DNA of 48,629 bases from DATLFI01 sp035524895. GTDB taxonomy: Bacteria; Acidobacteriota; Thermoanaerobaculia; Multivoradales; Multivoraceae. Both the position numbers and the translations under genes were made by a program. The first letter of the stretch is position 1; every line of letters begins with the position of its first letter. Where the stretch lies: positions 1 to 48,629 of the forward strand of contig DATLFI010000327.1 of the NCBI GenBank assembly GCA_035524895.1, written 5' to 3'. Under the pieces are notes generated by a model. That model was not told the DNA's origin. It made no database searches and was given only the letters and a program-made list of their open reading frames with translations. This document shows positions 25,846 through 34,243 of this stretch, in pieces.

Positions 25846-28488
25846 CTACGGGCCGATCTCGACGAGGCGCAGCAGGGGGCGGTCTAGCTCGCCGGCGGCG
25901 GCGGCTTCGGCTACGGAGTCTGGGTCGAGCCAGACTTCGGCGGCGATGCGCCAGAGGTTGTCGCGCTCGGGGTCGATGAGGGTGTGCTCGATCTCCCAGC
26001 GGCCGGGGGCGGCGAGCTCGATGCGGGTGAGGTTGGTGGCTCGTGCCTCGGGCGTGAACACGAGATCGCTGTGCTGGTCGAAGTATGGGGCCATGACGGT
26101 GGTGAAGCGCTCGGCGTCGAAGCGCGGGAAGCGCGCGGCGGGGTCTTCTTCGGGAGCGACCTCGCGGACGCAGAGCGCGGCCTCCTCGAAGTCCCGGCGC
26201 GCGAGCGCGCGCACGAGCTGGTAGAGCTCGGCGCGGATGCGCGCGGCGAAGGCCTTGGGATCGGACAGCAGCTCGAGGGTGCGCAGCTCCTGCTCTCCGG
26301 CCGAGGTGCCGGCGAGACGCGAGAGCCCGCGCTGCGGGTCGAGCAGCCCTTCCCACTCGTCGATCAGGCTGGTGTCCACGCGCGATAGCAGCGTGCGCAG
26401 GAAGCCGAGCAGGTCCCACACCTCGGGCGTCTTGCGCTCGTCGGGCACGTTCTGGGCCAGGGTCTTGTAGAGCTGGCTGAGGTAGCGCAGCACCAGGCCC
26501 TCGGATCGCTGCAGGCCGTAGCGGCGCACGAAGTCGTCGAAGGCCATGTACTCGGCGTAGATCTCGCGACCGATGCCCTTGGGGCGCACGTTGTCGTCGC
26601 TCACCCAGGGGTGGTGCCCGCGGAACACACGGAAGGTCTCGTACAGCAGCTCGGCGTTCGGCTTCGGCCAGGTGACCTCTTCGAGCCGGCGCATGCGCTC
26701 TTCGTACTCCACACCCTCGGCCTTCATCTGGGCCACGAGCTGGTCCTTGGCGACGTCGGCCTGGCGGCGGAGGATGGTGTCGGGGTTCTCGAGGATCGCC
26801 TCGACCACGCTCAGCACGTCCAGCACGTACTCGGGCGAGGTGGGATCGAGCACGGCGAGGGTCTCGACCAGGTAGAGCGACAGCGTGCGGTGGAGCGAGA
26901 AGTCGATCTGCAGCTCTTCTGCGACGCTGACCCAGTAGTACGCCGAGGACGTGTCGCGCTGCAGGCGCAGGATCCCCGCGCGGTGCAGCGAGCGCACGAG
27001 GAGTGCTGCGTCCTGGAGCAGCTTGCGCTTGGCGGTGTCGTCCTCGTGGCAGTCGCGGAGCACCTGTCGCAGCGAATCGAAGTTGTTGCGGTCGGGATCG
27101 TTGCGCTCGGCGTCGCGCTGGATGAGCTGGAGCACCGTGCCGTAGCTCAGCCGGAAGCGCGATTCGAGCGTTTCGGGAGGCGAGCGGATGAGGCGCTCGA
27201 AGGTGTCGCGGCCCCAGTGCACGTAGCCTTGCGTCGGTGGGCGCTTGCGCGGCGTCTTCTTGGCCTTCTTGGGATCCGACCGCAGCTTCTCGTCGAGACG
27301 CTTGTTCTCGCTCACCCACTCCGGCGCCTGACACGCCACCAGCCCCTCGGTGTCGAAGCCCTTGCGACCCGCGCGGCCGGCAATCTGCTGGAAGTCGCGG
27401 ACCGAGAGGATCGTCATCTTGCGGCCGTCGTACTTGCAGAGCTTGTCGAAGAGCACGGTGCGCACCGGCATGTTGACGCCCACGCCGAGGGTGTCGGTGC
27501 CGCAGATCGCGCGCAACAGCCCCTGCTGCGCGAGCTGCTCTACGAGCAGCCGGTACTTCGGCAGCAGGCCGGCGTGGTGCACGCCGAGGCCGAAGCCCAA
27601 GAAGCGCCGCATCTCTTTGCCGTAGGGCGTGTCGAAGCGGAAATCGCCGATCGCCTCGCGAATGCGCGCCTTGTCCTCGGGGGCGGTGAGCTTCAGGCTG
27701 GTGAGCGCCTGCGCGCGCTCCGCGCACTCGCGCTGCGTGAAATGGACGATGTAGACCGGAGCGCGGCCGGTGGACGCGAGCTCCTCGACGGTGTCCTGGA
27801 TCGGCGACTCGCGGTACTCGTAGCTGAGCGGCACAGGGCGGTCGTGTCCGATCACGGTGGCGACTTCGCGACCGGTTCGGCGCTCGAGCCGCTCCGAGAT
27901 CGGCGCCGGGTTGCCGAGGGTCGCCGACATCAGGAGGAACTGCGTGCGCGGCAGCGTGAGCAGCGGTACCTGCCACGCCACGCCGCGCTCCGGGTCGGCG
28001 TAGTAGTGGAACTCGTCCATCACCACGTAGTCGGCTTCGAGCTCCTCGCCGCGACGGAGCGCGAGGTTCGCGAGCACCTCCGCCGTGCAGCAGACCACTG
28101 ATGCCTGTGGGTTGATCGACGCGTCGCCGGTCAGCATGCCAACGTTCGCGGCGCCGAGGTCGCGGCAGGCGGCGAAGAACTTCTCGCTCGCGAGCGCTTT
28201 GATGGGGCTGGTGTACCAGCAGGTGCGCCGCTCGCACACCGCGCGGAACTGCATCAGCGTTGCGACCAGCGACTTGCCGGAGCCGGTCGGGGTGTTGAGC
28301 ACCACGTGGCGCCCGGCCATCAGCTCGAGTAGCGCCTCCTCCTGGGCCGGGAAGAGCTCGAAGCCCAGCTCCGTGACCCAGTCGAGGAAGAGCTCGAGGA
28401 TCGCGTCGGGGTCGTGGAGACCTTCGGGCGGCACGCGGCGCAGGAGCGGCGCTGGCGCTGTATCGGGTTGGGGTAGGGGTTCGATCAT
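25846..28488 (-). CDS. DEAD/DEAH-box (Ski2-like) helicase with DUF3516
   Basis: An 880-aa SF2 helicase. Walker A NTPTGSGKS (residues 65-73), motif II DEFH (158-161) in the subfamily form DEFHYYADPERGVAWQ, motif III SAT (188-190), helicase-C motifs near TDTLGVGVNMP and motif VI QIAGRAGRKGFD (368-379). The C-terminal half (about 430-880) is the DUF3516-type region known from actinobacterial homologues. It probably unwinds RNA or structured nucleic acid; the precise substrate is not known. ATG at 28488 is chosen because AAGGTGG lies about 9 bases ahead; a GTG at 28500 would add four residues. Confidence 0.9.
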   Translation of the reverse strand: MIEPLPQPDTAPAPLLRRVPPEGLHDPDAILELFLDWVTELGFELFPAQEEALLELMAGRHVVLNTPTGSGKSLVATLMQFRAVCERRTCWYTSPIKALASEKFFAACRDLGAANVGMLTGDASINPQASVVCCTAEVLANLALRRGEELEADYVVMDEFHYYADPERGVAWQVPLLTLPRTQFLLMSATLGNPAPISERLERRTGREVATVIGHDRPVPLSYEYRESPIQDTVEELASTGRAPVYIVHFTQRECAERAQALTSLKLTAPEDKARIREAIGDFRFDTPYGKEMRRFLGFGLGVHHAGLLPKYRLLVEQLAQQGLLRAICGTDTLGVGVNMPVRTVLFDKLCKYDGRKMTILSVRDFQQIAGRAGRKGFDTEGLVACQAPEWVSENKRLDEKLRSDPKKAKKTPRKRPPTQGYVHWGRDTFERLIRSPPETLESRFRLSYGTVLQLIQRDAERNDPDRNNFDSLRQVLRDCHEDDTAKRKLLQDAALLVRSLHRAGILRLQRDTSSAYYWVSVAEELQIDFSLHRTLSLYLVETLAVLDPTSPEYVLDVLSVVEAILENPDTILRRQADVAKDQLVAQMKAEGVEYEERMRRLEEVTWPKPNAELLYETFRVFRGHHPWVSDDNVRPKGIGREIYAEYMAFDDFVRRYGLQRSEGLVLRYLSQLYKTLAQNVPDERKTPEVWDLLGFLRTLLSRVDTSLIDEWEGLLDPQRGLSRLAGTSAGEQELRTLELLSDPKAFAARIRAELYQLVRALARRDFEEAALCVREVAPEEDPAARFPRFDAERFTTVMAPYFDQHSDLVFTPEARATNLTRIELAAPGRWEIEHTLIDPERDNLWRIAAEVWLDPDSVAEAAAAGELDRPLLRLVEIGP

Positions 28489-28646
28489 CGGCTGGACCAC
28501 CTTAGGCGTCGCGACGCCAGTCTGACAGCCCGAGCTTTCTGTGGCGCCGTTTGCCTTCTCTGCGGTGTGGGGTCTCTCGGCGACTCCGCGACGTTCCCGT
28601 ATTGTGTTGCCCCCAGTCTGCGCGTCCCCCGCCTACAGACCTCGTC

Positions 28647-29495
28647 ATGACGACCTCCTCTTCTTCGCCTCTGGGCCTCTCGACCCGCCTCTCGACCCTG
28701 TGCCCCGAGCTCGCGATCGTGCTGGTGCGGCCTCAGCTCGGCGAGAACATCGGCGCCTGTGCGCGCGCGATGCGCAACTGCGGGCTCGACGACCTGCGGC
28801 TGGTCGCGCCGCGCGATGGCTGGCCCAACGAGCGGGCGCGCGCCGCGGCGACGGGTGCGGTGGGGCTGGTCGATGCGGCACGAGTGTTCGAGCGGGTCGA
28901 GGACGCCATCGCCGATCTCGGTCTGGTGTTCGCGACCACGGCGAGGCGTCGCGACATGCTCAAAGAAGCTGTCCCGCTCGAGGAGGCCGTGGCGGAGCTG
29001 CGGCAGACCGGCGTCAAGGCGGGTTTCCTGTTCGGACCGGAGCGGACCGGTCTCGACAACGAGGACGTGCTGCTCGCCAACAAGGTGCTCCACATCCCGC
29101 TGGACCCGAGCTTCCAGTCGCTGAACCTGGCGCAGGCGGTGCTGCTGGTGTCCTACGAGGTATTTCGCCAGCGGACGTCGAGCAGGACGGGCGACGAGGC
29201 CACGGGCGGGTCCGAGGAGGCGGGGCCAGAGGAAAGCTCCGTGGATCGGCGCCCGGCCACGGCTGCCGAGCTGCAGAACCTGTTCGAGCATCTCGAGGGC
29301 GAGCTCGACGACGCCAACTTCTTCCGGGCCGCGCCGAAGCGGACCGCGACGCTGCACAGCTTGCGCAACGCGCTGCAGCGCGGCGGGCTGCGCCGCCACG
29401 AGGTGCGGCTGCTGCACGGCGTGATCTCGGCGCTCACCGGTCGCCGCAAGGACGGCGTGCCGGTCAGGCGGACGGGCTCGAAGACGGAGCCGTGA
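28647..29495 (+). CDS. trmJ: TrmH-family tRNA/rRNA 2'-O-methyltransferase (TrmJ-like)
   Basis: A 282-aa SPOUT methyltransferase. N-terminal motif LVRPQLGENIGACARAMRN, later GFLFGPERTGLDNEDVLLAN and the trefoil-knot motif IPLDPSFQSLNLAQAVLLVSYE are diagnostic. TrmJ methylates the ribose at position 32 of tRNAs. The C-terminal region adds a Ser/Glu-rich spacer and a helical dimerisation tail. The ATG at 28647 is the first in register with homology. It is convergent with, and overlaps by 32 bases, the MarR-GNAT gene. Its promoter must lie in the 158-base divergent gap shared with the helicase. Confidence 0.88.
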   Translation: MTTSSSSPLGLSTRLSTLCPELAIVLVRPQLGENIGACARAMRNCGLDDLRLVAPRDGWPNERARAAATGAVGLVDAARVFERVEDAIADLGLVFATTARRRDMLKEAVPLEEAVAELRQTGVKAGFLFGPERTGLDNEDVLLANKVLHIPLDPSFQSLNLAQAVLLVSYEVFRQRTSSRTGDEATGGSEEAGPEESSVDRRPATAAELQNLFEHLEGELDDANFFRAAPKRTATLHSLRNALQRGGLRRHEVRLLHGVISALTGRRKDGVPVRRTGSKTEP

Positions 29496-30564
29496 CGACG
29501 GCTTCGCCGCTCGAGAGGTCGAGCTCCCACGTCTCGCTGATTAGGTCGTGGCCGAACGCGTGCGACGGCTCCTCGCACACCAGCTGGAAGCCCACCCGCT
29601 GGTAGATGTGTCGCGCGGCCAGCAGCACGCTCTGTGTCCACAGCGTCATCCGGCGGTAGCCGAGGAGACGGGCGGTCGCGACGCACTCCGCGACCAGCGC
29701 GGCACCGATGCCGAGGCCGCGCGCGTGGGGCTCCAGCAGCAACAGCCGCAGCTTCGCCACGTCGTCGGACGCACGCACCAGGAAGACGCTACCGACCGGC
29801 TCGCCGCGGCGCTCGGCGATCCAGCAGCGCTCGCGCCGGGGGTCGTAGCACTCCACGTACGCGGCCACGATCTTCGCCACCAGCGCCTCGAAGGTCTCGT
29901 CCCATTGGTACTCCTGCGAGTAGAGCGCGCCGTGGCGCGAGATCACCCAGCCCATGTCGCCCGGCCGCGGCGGTCGCAGCAGGAACGGCGCGCGCGGCTC
30001 GGCCGGAGGGTGGAGCAGGGACTCGATGGTGTGCATGGCCTCGACCAGGCGCGTCTGGTCGGCCTCCGAGAGCCGGCCGAGCAGCTCGTCGATCTGCTCG
30101 GCGGACGCCGCATCGAGCTCGGCGAAGGCCGACTCGCCAGACGGGGTGAGCGCGAGCAGGCGCTGCCGGCCGTCGTCGGTCGAGCGGCTGCCGGCAACAA
30201 CGCCGCGCCGCTCGAGGCGGCGCAGCAGTCGGCTCAGGTAGCCCGGGTCGAGATCGAGCTGGCGCCGCAGCTCGGTCGCGGTCGTCGCGCCGCGGCCGCC
30301 CATCTCCCAGAGCACCCTGGCCTCGGGGAGTGGGTACGGGGTGCGTAGCAGGCCCTCCTCGAGCACGCCGATCTGCTGGGTGTAGAAGCGGTTGAAGCTG
30401 CGCACCGCCGCGACGCGACCGGCGCTCCGAGACGGCCTCGGCGCCCTCCGGGTTTGGCGTCCGGGGGCCGGGGGGCTGGCTGGCTCGGCTGTCCGAGGTG
30501 GCGCCGGCGCCGCGTCGGTGCCTGCTGGCGCCTCGTTCGGCGCTGGTCCTGTGTTTGTGGCCAT
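29464..30564 (-). CDS. MarR-family regulator fused to a GNAT acetyltransferase
   Basis: A 366-aa fusion. After a 50-residue Pro/Ala-rich tail comes a MarR winged helix (about 55-190: ATTATELRRQLDLDPGYLSR, then RSTDDGRQRLLALTPSG). A GNAT domain follows (about 195-366) with the acetyl-CoA loop ARGLGIGAALV. Bifunctional MarR/GNAT proteins of this layout are a recognised family that represses targets and acetylates small molecules or proteins. GAAGGG precedes the ATG. The promoter upstream carries two copies of the nonamer TAGCAAGTA placed over the -10 and spacer, which suggests autorepression. Confidence 0.9.
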   Translation of the reverse strand: MATNTGPAPNEAPAGTDAAPAPPRTAEPASPPAPGRQTRRAPRPSRSAGRVAAVRSFNRFYTQQIGVLEEGLLRTPYPLPEARVLWEMGGRGATTATELRRQLDLDPGYLSRLLRRLERRGVVAGSRSTDDGRQRLLALTPSGESAFAELDAASAEQIDELLGRLSEADQTRLVEAMHTIESLLHPPAEPRAPFLLRPPRPGDMGWVISRHGALYSQEYQWDETFEALVAKIVAAYVECYDPRRERCWIAERRGEPVGSVFLVRASDDVAKLRLLLLEPHARGLGIGAALVAECVATARLLGYRRMTLWTQSVLLAARHIYQRVGFQLVCEEPSHAFGHDLISETWELDLSSGEAVVTAPSSSPSA

Positions 30565-30584
30565 GGCTACCGCCCTTCGGTCAC

Positions 30585-30624
30585 GATACTTGCTAGTATC
30601 ACAGAAAGTACTTGCTAAAGTCAA
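30585..30624 (-). promoter_or_regulatory. Promoter with two operator-like repeats for the MarR-GNAT gene
   Basis: On the minus strand: -35 TTGACT (30624-30619), 18-bp spacer, -10 GATACT (30600-30595). TAGCAAGTA occurs twice, at 30617-30609 and 30595-30587, exactly 22 bp apart (two helical turns). The -10 copy is part of an imperfect dyad GATACT-TGCT-AGTATC (plus strand 30585-30600). The placement fits repressor occlusion; the link to the MarR protein is inference. The stretch is much more AT-rich than its surroundings. Confidence 0.7.
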
Positions 30625-30782
30625 TAGAATCTTGACCCAAAAGTCAGTCGCAAATGGTCCCGTCCGACTAGAATGCAGTTGCTGGGTCGAGAGCTTTTTT
30701 CGCTGTATTCGCCGGCGTTTGGACTGAACACTGAACCCGCGTTGGCCCCGCACACGCAGCACGAACGACGTAGAGCCAGACC

Positions 30783-31040
30783 GTGAGAGAAACCGTCAAG
30801 ACCGCGGATCTACGGCAGCGCCTCGGCGTTCTGCTCGATCGCGTGGACGAGCGTCGCGATCAGTTCGTGATCGAGCGGCGTGGTAAGCCACTCGCCGCCT
30901 TGGTGCCGTTCGCTCAGTACGAGCAGATGCAGCGCGCGGCGGAGCTGGAGCTGATCGGCGCTCTCGATCGTCGCGCGCGCTCGTTGACTCGGCAGCAAGC
31001 GGTCCAGCTCGCACGGCGCGCCAAGCGCGCGGTGCGCTGA
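30783..31040 (+). CDS. Phd/YefM-family antitoxin
   Basis: An 85-aa protein with the Phd/YefM fold: VKTADLRQRLGVLLDRVDE, then FVIERRGKPLAALVPFAQYE. It would bind its own promoter through the N-terminal half and neutralise the PIN toxin through the C-terminal helix (RQQAVQLARRAKRAVR). GTG start. It is followed after 34 bases by the PIN-domain gene, a usual type II arrangement. Confidence 0.85.
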   Translation: MRETVKTADLRQRLGVLLDRVDERRDQFVIERRGKPLAALVPFAQYEQMQRAAELELIGALDRRARSLTRQQAVQLARRAKRAVR

Positions 31041-31074
31041 GCGCTGAGCCGCCGCGCCGCTCGGCGGGTGCCGC

Positions 31075-31527
31075 TTGAAGTCTCCCCGTGCCGTCTTCGA
31101 CGTGACCGTTCTGCTGGACGCGCTGTTGCGTCCCGAGGCCGCGTCGGCCGCCCTGCTGCGTCGCCTGGTGACCGAGCGTGACTTCGAGCTGGTGCTGTCG
31201 CCGGCGATCCTGCACGAGCTCGAACGGACCCTCGAGACCCCCGAGCTCGCCCCGTTCCTCGCCTCTTCGAGCGAAGAGCTGCCGCGATGGGTCGCGTCGC
31301 TGGGCGTGGTCGCCACGACGGTGGCGGGCGCCGTCGAGGTCGCGCCGGGTGCTCACTCGCCAGAGGACGCGATCTATCTCGCCGCAGCGACCGAGTCGGC
31401 GGCCAGCTTGGTGGTGACGCTGGATCCCGAGTTGCTGCGCCTCGCCGGCGAGGCCGGACCGGACATCGTCGAGCCCGAGGTGCTGCTGGAGCTGCTCGAA
31501 GCCCGGCGGCTGGGAGCGTCCAGCTGA
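31075..31527 (+). CDS. PIN-domain ribonuclease toxin
   Basis: A 150-aa PIN-family protein with the four acidic positions of the nuclease site: Asp9 (AVFDVTVLLDAL), Glu48 (LHELE), Asp98 (HSPEDAIYLAAA) and Asp117 (VVTLDPELL). It probably cleaves RNA and is held inactive by the adjacent Phd-like antitoxin. A TTG start is assumed at 31075; no strong ribosome site is visible, which would keep toxin synthesis below antitoxin. It belongs to the PIN group often annotated as putative toxin component near PilT. Confidence 0.82.
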   Translation: MKSPRAVFDVTVLLDALLRPEAASAALLRRLVTERDFELVLSPAILHELERTLETPELAPFLASSSEELPRWVASLGVVATTVAGAVEVAPGAHSPEDAIYLAAATESAASLVVTLDPELLRLAGEAGPDIVEPEVLLELLEARRLGASS

Positions 31528-31568
31528 GGGCCGCGTTGTGGGGTAAGGTGAAGACCAGCGAGGTATCC

Positions 31569-32156
31569 ATGGCACAAACACCCTCGACCATGGTGCCTCT
31601 AGGCACCCCAGCACCAGACTTCGAGCTCCCCGATCCTGCGGGGAAGGTGCTCTCTCTCGACGACCACCCGCGGGCGCGCGGGTACCTGGTCGCGTTTCTT
31701 TGCAACCACTGCCCGTTCGTCAAGCACGTCCGCAACGGGCTCGCGGACTTCGGCCGTGCCTACGCCGCGCGCGGGATCGCGATCTACGGGATCAGTAGCA
31801 ACGACGTGACCGCCCATCCGGACGACTCGCCCGAGAAGATGGCCGAGCTCGCGGCCAAGGCGGGCTGGGTCTTCCCCTACCTCTACGACGAGTCGCAAGA
31901 GGTGGCCAAGGCCTACGGCGCGGCGTGCACGCCCGACTTCTTCTTGTTCGACGCCGAGCGGCTGCTGGTCTACCGCGGTCAGTTCGACGACAGTCGTCCG
32001 GGGAACGGCAAAGGGGTCACCGGCAGCGACCTGCGCGCCGCATGCGACGCGCTGCTCGAGGGCCATCAGATCTCGAAGGACCAGAAGCCTTCGATCGGCT
32101 GCAACATCAAGTGGAAGGCGGGGAACGAGCCCGACTGGTTCGCGGGTTCGGGTTAG
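31569..32156 (+). CDS. Thioredoxin-fold redoxin (AhpC/TSA-like)
   Basis: A 195-aa redoxin with peroxiredoxin-like N-terminus (MVPLGTPAPDFELPDPAGK) and active site CNHC (Cys45, Cys48) in LCNHCPFVKHV. No signal peptide, so cytosolic. This CxHCPF group reduces disulfides or peroxides; the substrate is unknown. GAGG 6 bases upstream supports ATG at 31569. The stop codon overlaps that of the convergent lipoprotein gene in the tetramer TTAG. Confidence 0.88.
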   Translation: MAQTPSTMVPLGTPAPDFELPDPAGKVLSLDDHPRARGYLVAFLCNHCPFVKHVRNGLADFGRAYAARGIAIYGISSNDVTAHPDDSPEKMAELAAKAGWVFPYLYDESQEVAKAYGAACTPDFFLFDAERLLVYRGQFDDSRPGNGKGVTGSDLRAACDALLEGHQISKDQKPSIGCNIKWKAGNEPDWFAGSG

Positions 32157-33340
32157 CGCCGCGAGGTGCTCGGCACCGGTTTCAGCTCGACCTCGAACGG
32201 CAGGATCGTCTTCGGACCGTTGCCGTTCTGCGTGCTCGCGCCGCCGCCGGAACGGTTGCCGGACGGATCCTCGAGGCCGGTGTCGACGCGCAGCACGTAG
32301 GGGCCGCTCACCCAGCCCGCGTCGGGCTGGAACGACCAGCGCCTCTCGTTGTCGCTGATCCGCACCCGGCCCGCGAGCGTCCCGCCGTCCGGCTTGCGCA
32401 CCTCGAGCGACTCGAGCAGCAGCGCATAGTCGAGCGGGCTCGGCATCTCGACCAGTAGCGGCGCCTGGCGGCTGATCGGCGGTGTGATGGTCCAGGCCGC
32501 CGGGCTGGTCCCGTTGCGGTCGGGCTCGTCGACCAGGAACAGCTTGTCGAGGCCGGCGCGGATCGGCGCGCCCTCGGCGTCGCGCCAGGTGCGCTCGACC
32601 ACCAGGCGATAGCGCTTTCCGACCTGGAGCGGCGAAGCGGCCGCTCTGCTCTTCCCGTTGACCCCTCCGTCAGCCTCTCCGTCGGATTCTCCGTTTCCCT
32701 CTTGCCGCCGACCGGTGGGCAGCAGCAGGGTGAAGCGGGTGCTCGTCTCGTTCCACAGCTCCTCTTCGGGTGCCGGGAAAGGGAGAGCAACCGGCTCGCC
32801 TCCGGGGTCGCGCAACAGCCGCAGGCCGCGGTGGGCCTCTCCCCGTCGCATCGGCCCGCTGAACTCGACGTACAGGCGCTGCAGGTTGACCGGCAGCACG
32901 TCGGAGGTCGGATAGATCGCGACCGCGCGCGTGGTCGCCTCGTGACCCGCCCGGTTGGGGGAGAACTCCAGCGTCGCGATCGCCTCGTCGCCGCGCATCC
33001 AGCGCGCCTGGTATGGCTTGCCGCGCACGAGGGGTGCGCGGGGCAGGAAGCGGACCGAGTCGTCGACTACGACGTAGTCGCCCGCGAGCCCCGTGGTCTC
33101 GGCGGCGCTCGCGTCGCCGCCCGCTTGGGTCACTTCGAAGACCAGCTTCCACTGCCCGGGGTTGGGTGCGATGCGGCGCAGCTGATCCAGCAGCTCCGCC
33201 GAAATGACGGCGTCGACTGCCTCGGGCCGGCCCCGCTCGTCCTCGACCAGCCGCAGCTCTACCGCGTCGACTGCCTGGAGGGTCTCCTCGAGCGAGCCCG
33301 GAGCCGGTTCGCAGGCCGACAACGCGAGGAGCGGCGCCAA
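32153..33340 (-). CDS. Ig-like-domain lipoprotein without a canonical start codon
   Basis: At least 395 aa. It holds bacterial Ig-like (SbsA/Big_5-type) segments: LQRLYVEFSGPMRRGEAHRG, later a Ser/Gly-rich spacer (GNGESDGEADGGVNGKS) and a C-terminal sandwich ending PFEVELKPVPS. The frame reads LVLAGLLAPLLALSAC, a clear lipobox, but most of this hydrophobic stretch lies upstream of the only recognisable start (TTG at 33340). No in-frame ATG or GTG was seen in the stretch I translated upstream (to about 33440). Either a rare start such as ATT (33394), ATC (33415) or CTG (33358) is used, or there is a sequence error or frameshift. Function unknown, periplasmic by inference. Confidence 0.65.
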   Translation of the reverse strand: MAPLLALSACEPAPGSLEETLQAVDAVELRLVEDERGRPEAVDAVISAELLDQLRRIAPNPGQWKLVFEVTQAGGDASAAETTGLAGDYVVVDDSVRFLPRAPLVRGKPYQARWMRGDEAIATLEFSPNRAGHEATTRAVAIYPTSDVLPVNLQRLYVEFSGPMRRGEAHRGLRLLRDPGGEPVALPFPAPEEELWNETSTRFTLLLPTGRRQEGNGESDGEADGGVNGKSRAAASPLQVGKRYRLVVERTWRDAEGAPIRAGLDKLFLVDEPDRNGTSPAAWTITPPISRQAPLLVEMPSPLDYALLLESLEVRKPDGGTLAGRVRISDNERRWSFQPDAGWVSGPYVLRVDTGLEDPSGNRSGGGASTQNGNGPKTILPFEVELKPVPSTSRR

Positions 33341-33652
33341 GAGACCGGCGAGGACCAGGTCTCCGCGCGCAACGGTCGTCGGCAGGCCAGCAATCGATGC
33401 TCGATGCGCGAGGATGTCGACCTCCCTGGGGGCTCGAGTGGAACGGAGATCCTACGTCGAGTCGGTTGGCGAGCCCACCCCCGGGGACGTATCCTGGGGC
33501 GGTCTCGGCGAGAGATCGCGAGGCCGGTGGAGGAAGGCTCCGTGTGAAGCGGCGTGTGGCGCTCGACCGACGCCGGCGACACCTGGACCTTCCTCGGGCT
33601 GCGCCGCCCTTGCATCTCGCGGCCGACCCTTCCCGTCCGCCTCGTCGCGCCG
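33341..33652. other. 312-base gap with a short BNR-repeat remnant
   Basis: Besides the likely extended leader of the lipoprotein (minus strand, to about 33415), the plus strand at 33551-33604 reads VWRSTDAGDTWTFLGLR. This is the consensus of an Asp-box/BNR repeat from the VPS10/sialidase-like exported proteins common in Acidobacteriota. The surrounding frames are broken, so it looks like a decayed gene edge. No RNA structure seen. Confidence 0.45.
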
Positions 33653-34114
33653 CTACGCCGTTCGGCGCTGCGGGTTCCAGGTGTGTCGCTCGCCCCGCGC
33701 GTGCTCCAGCCATGCGTAGAGCGCGTCGTAGACCACGAAGCCGTGGCGCAGCATCTCGTGGTCGTCGTGGTAGATCTGCGAGAGGCCTAGTGACACCGCG
33801 AGCAGCCCCGCGCACTGCGGCGCGAGGTCGAGGCGATCGGTGTCAGCGCCGCGCACGATTACGGCGAGCTCGGAAAGATGTGGGTCGCGCAGCTCGTAGC
33901 GCGCCAGGAAAGCGTCGAAGCTGCACAGCGGCCCGTCGTGCGACAGCTCGACGCCGTCGACGTCGAACGGGATCGCGCCGGTGCGGCTCGCGGTCTCCTG
34001 CACCTGGGCCGGCAGCGCGAACAGGAACTCGGCGTCGGGGTCGATGAACCGGCGGATCAGCCACGGGCAGGCGACGCGGTCGATCTTCGGGCGTTCACGG
34101 GTGATCCATTGCAT
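33653..34114 (-). CDS. Chromate-resistance ChrB C-terminal-domain protein
   Basis: A 153-aa stand-alone copy of the ChrB C-terminal domain (Chrome_Resist family): WITRERPKIDRVACPWLIRR, FDVDGVELSHDGPLCSFDAF, then YHDDHEMLRHGFVVYDALY. It parallels residues about 230-360 of the full ChrB next door (VDRIATAWLVRRFID). It may bind metal through conserved Cys, His and Asp residues. The Shine-Dalgarno GGGAGGA supports ATG at 34114 over an upstream GTG. It follows chrB in the same direction. Confidence 0.85.
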   Translation of the reverse strand: MQWITRERPKIDRVACPWLIRRFIDPDAEFLFALPAQVQETASRTGAIPFDVDGVELSHDGPLCSFDAFLARYELRDPHLSELAVIVRGADTDRLDLAPQCAGLLAVSLGLSQIYHDDHEMLRHGFVVYDALYAWLEHARGERHTWNPQRRTA

Positions 34115-34192
34115 GTCTTCCTCCCTCGTCACAGGGAATTCGTCTGGAGGTGTTCCACGATGCTGGGCGACATCCCCGGATGGGCGGTGGCG

Positions 34193-34229
34193 CCCTCTCC
34201 CGCCTTGCGGGAGAGGGAGGGGTGAGGGC
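34193..34229. repeat. CCCTCTCCC/GGGAGAGGG interspersed palindromic repeat
   Basis: Perfect 11-bp arms CCCTCTCCCGC and GCGGGAGAGGG with loop CTT, followed by the family's 3' tail GGGGTGAGGGC. It lies between the two ChrB-type genes. Same family as the copies at 20946 and 48564. Confidence 0.88.
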
Positions 34230-34243
34230 CCCTCGAACGCGCA

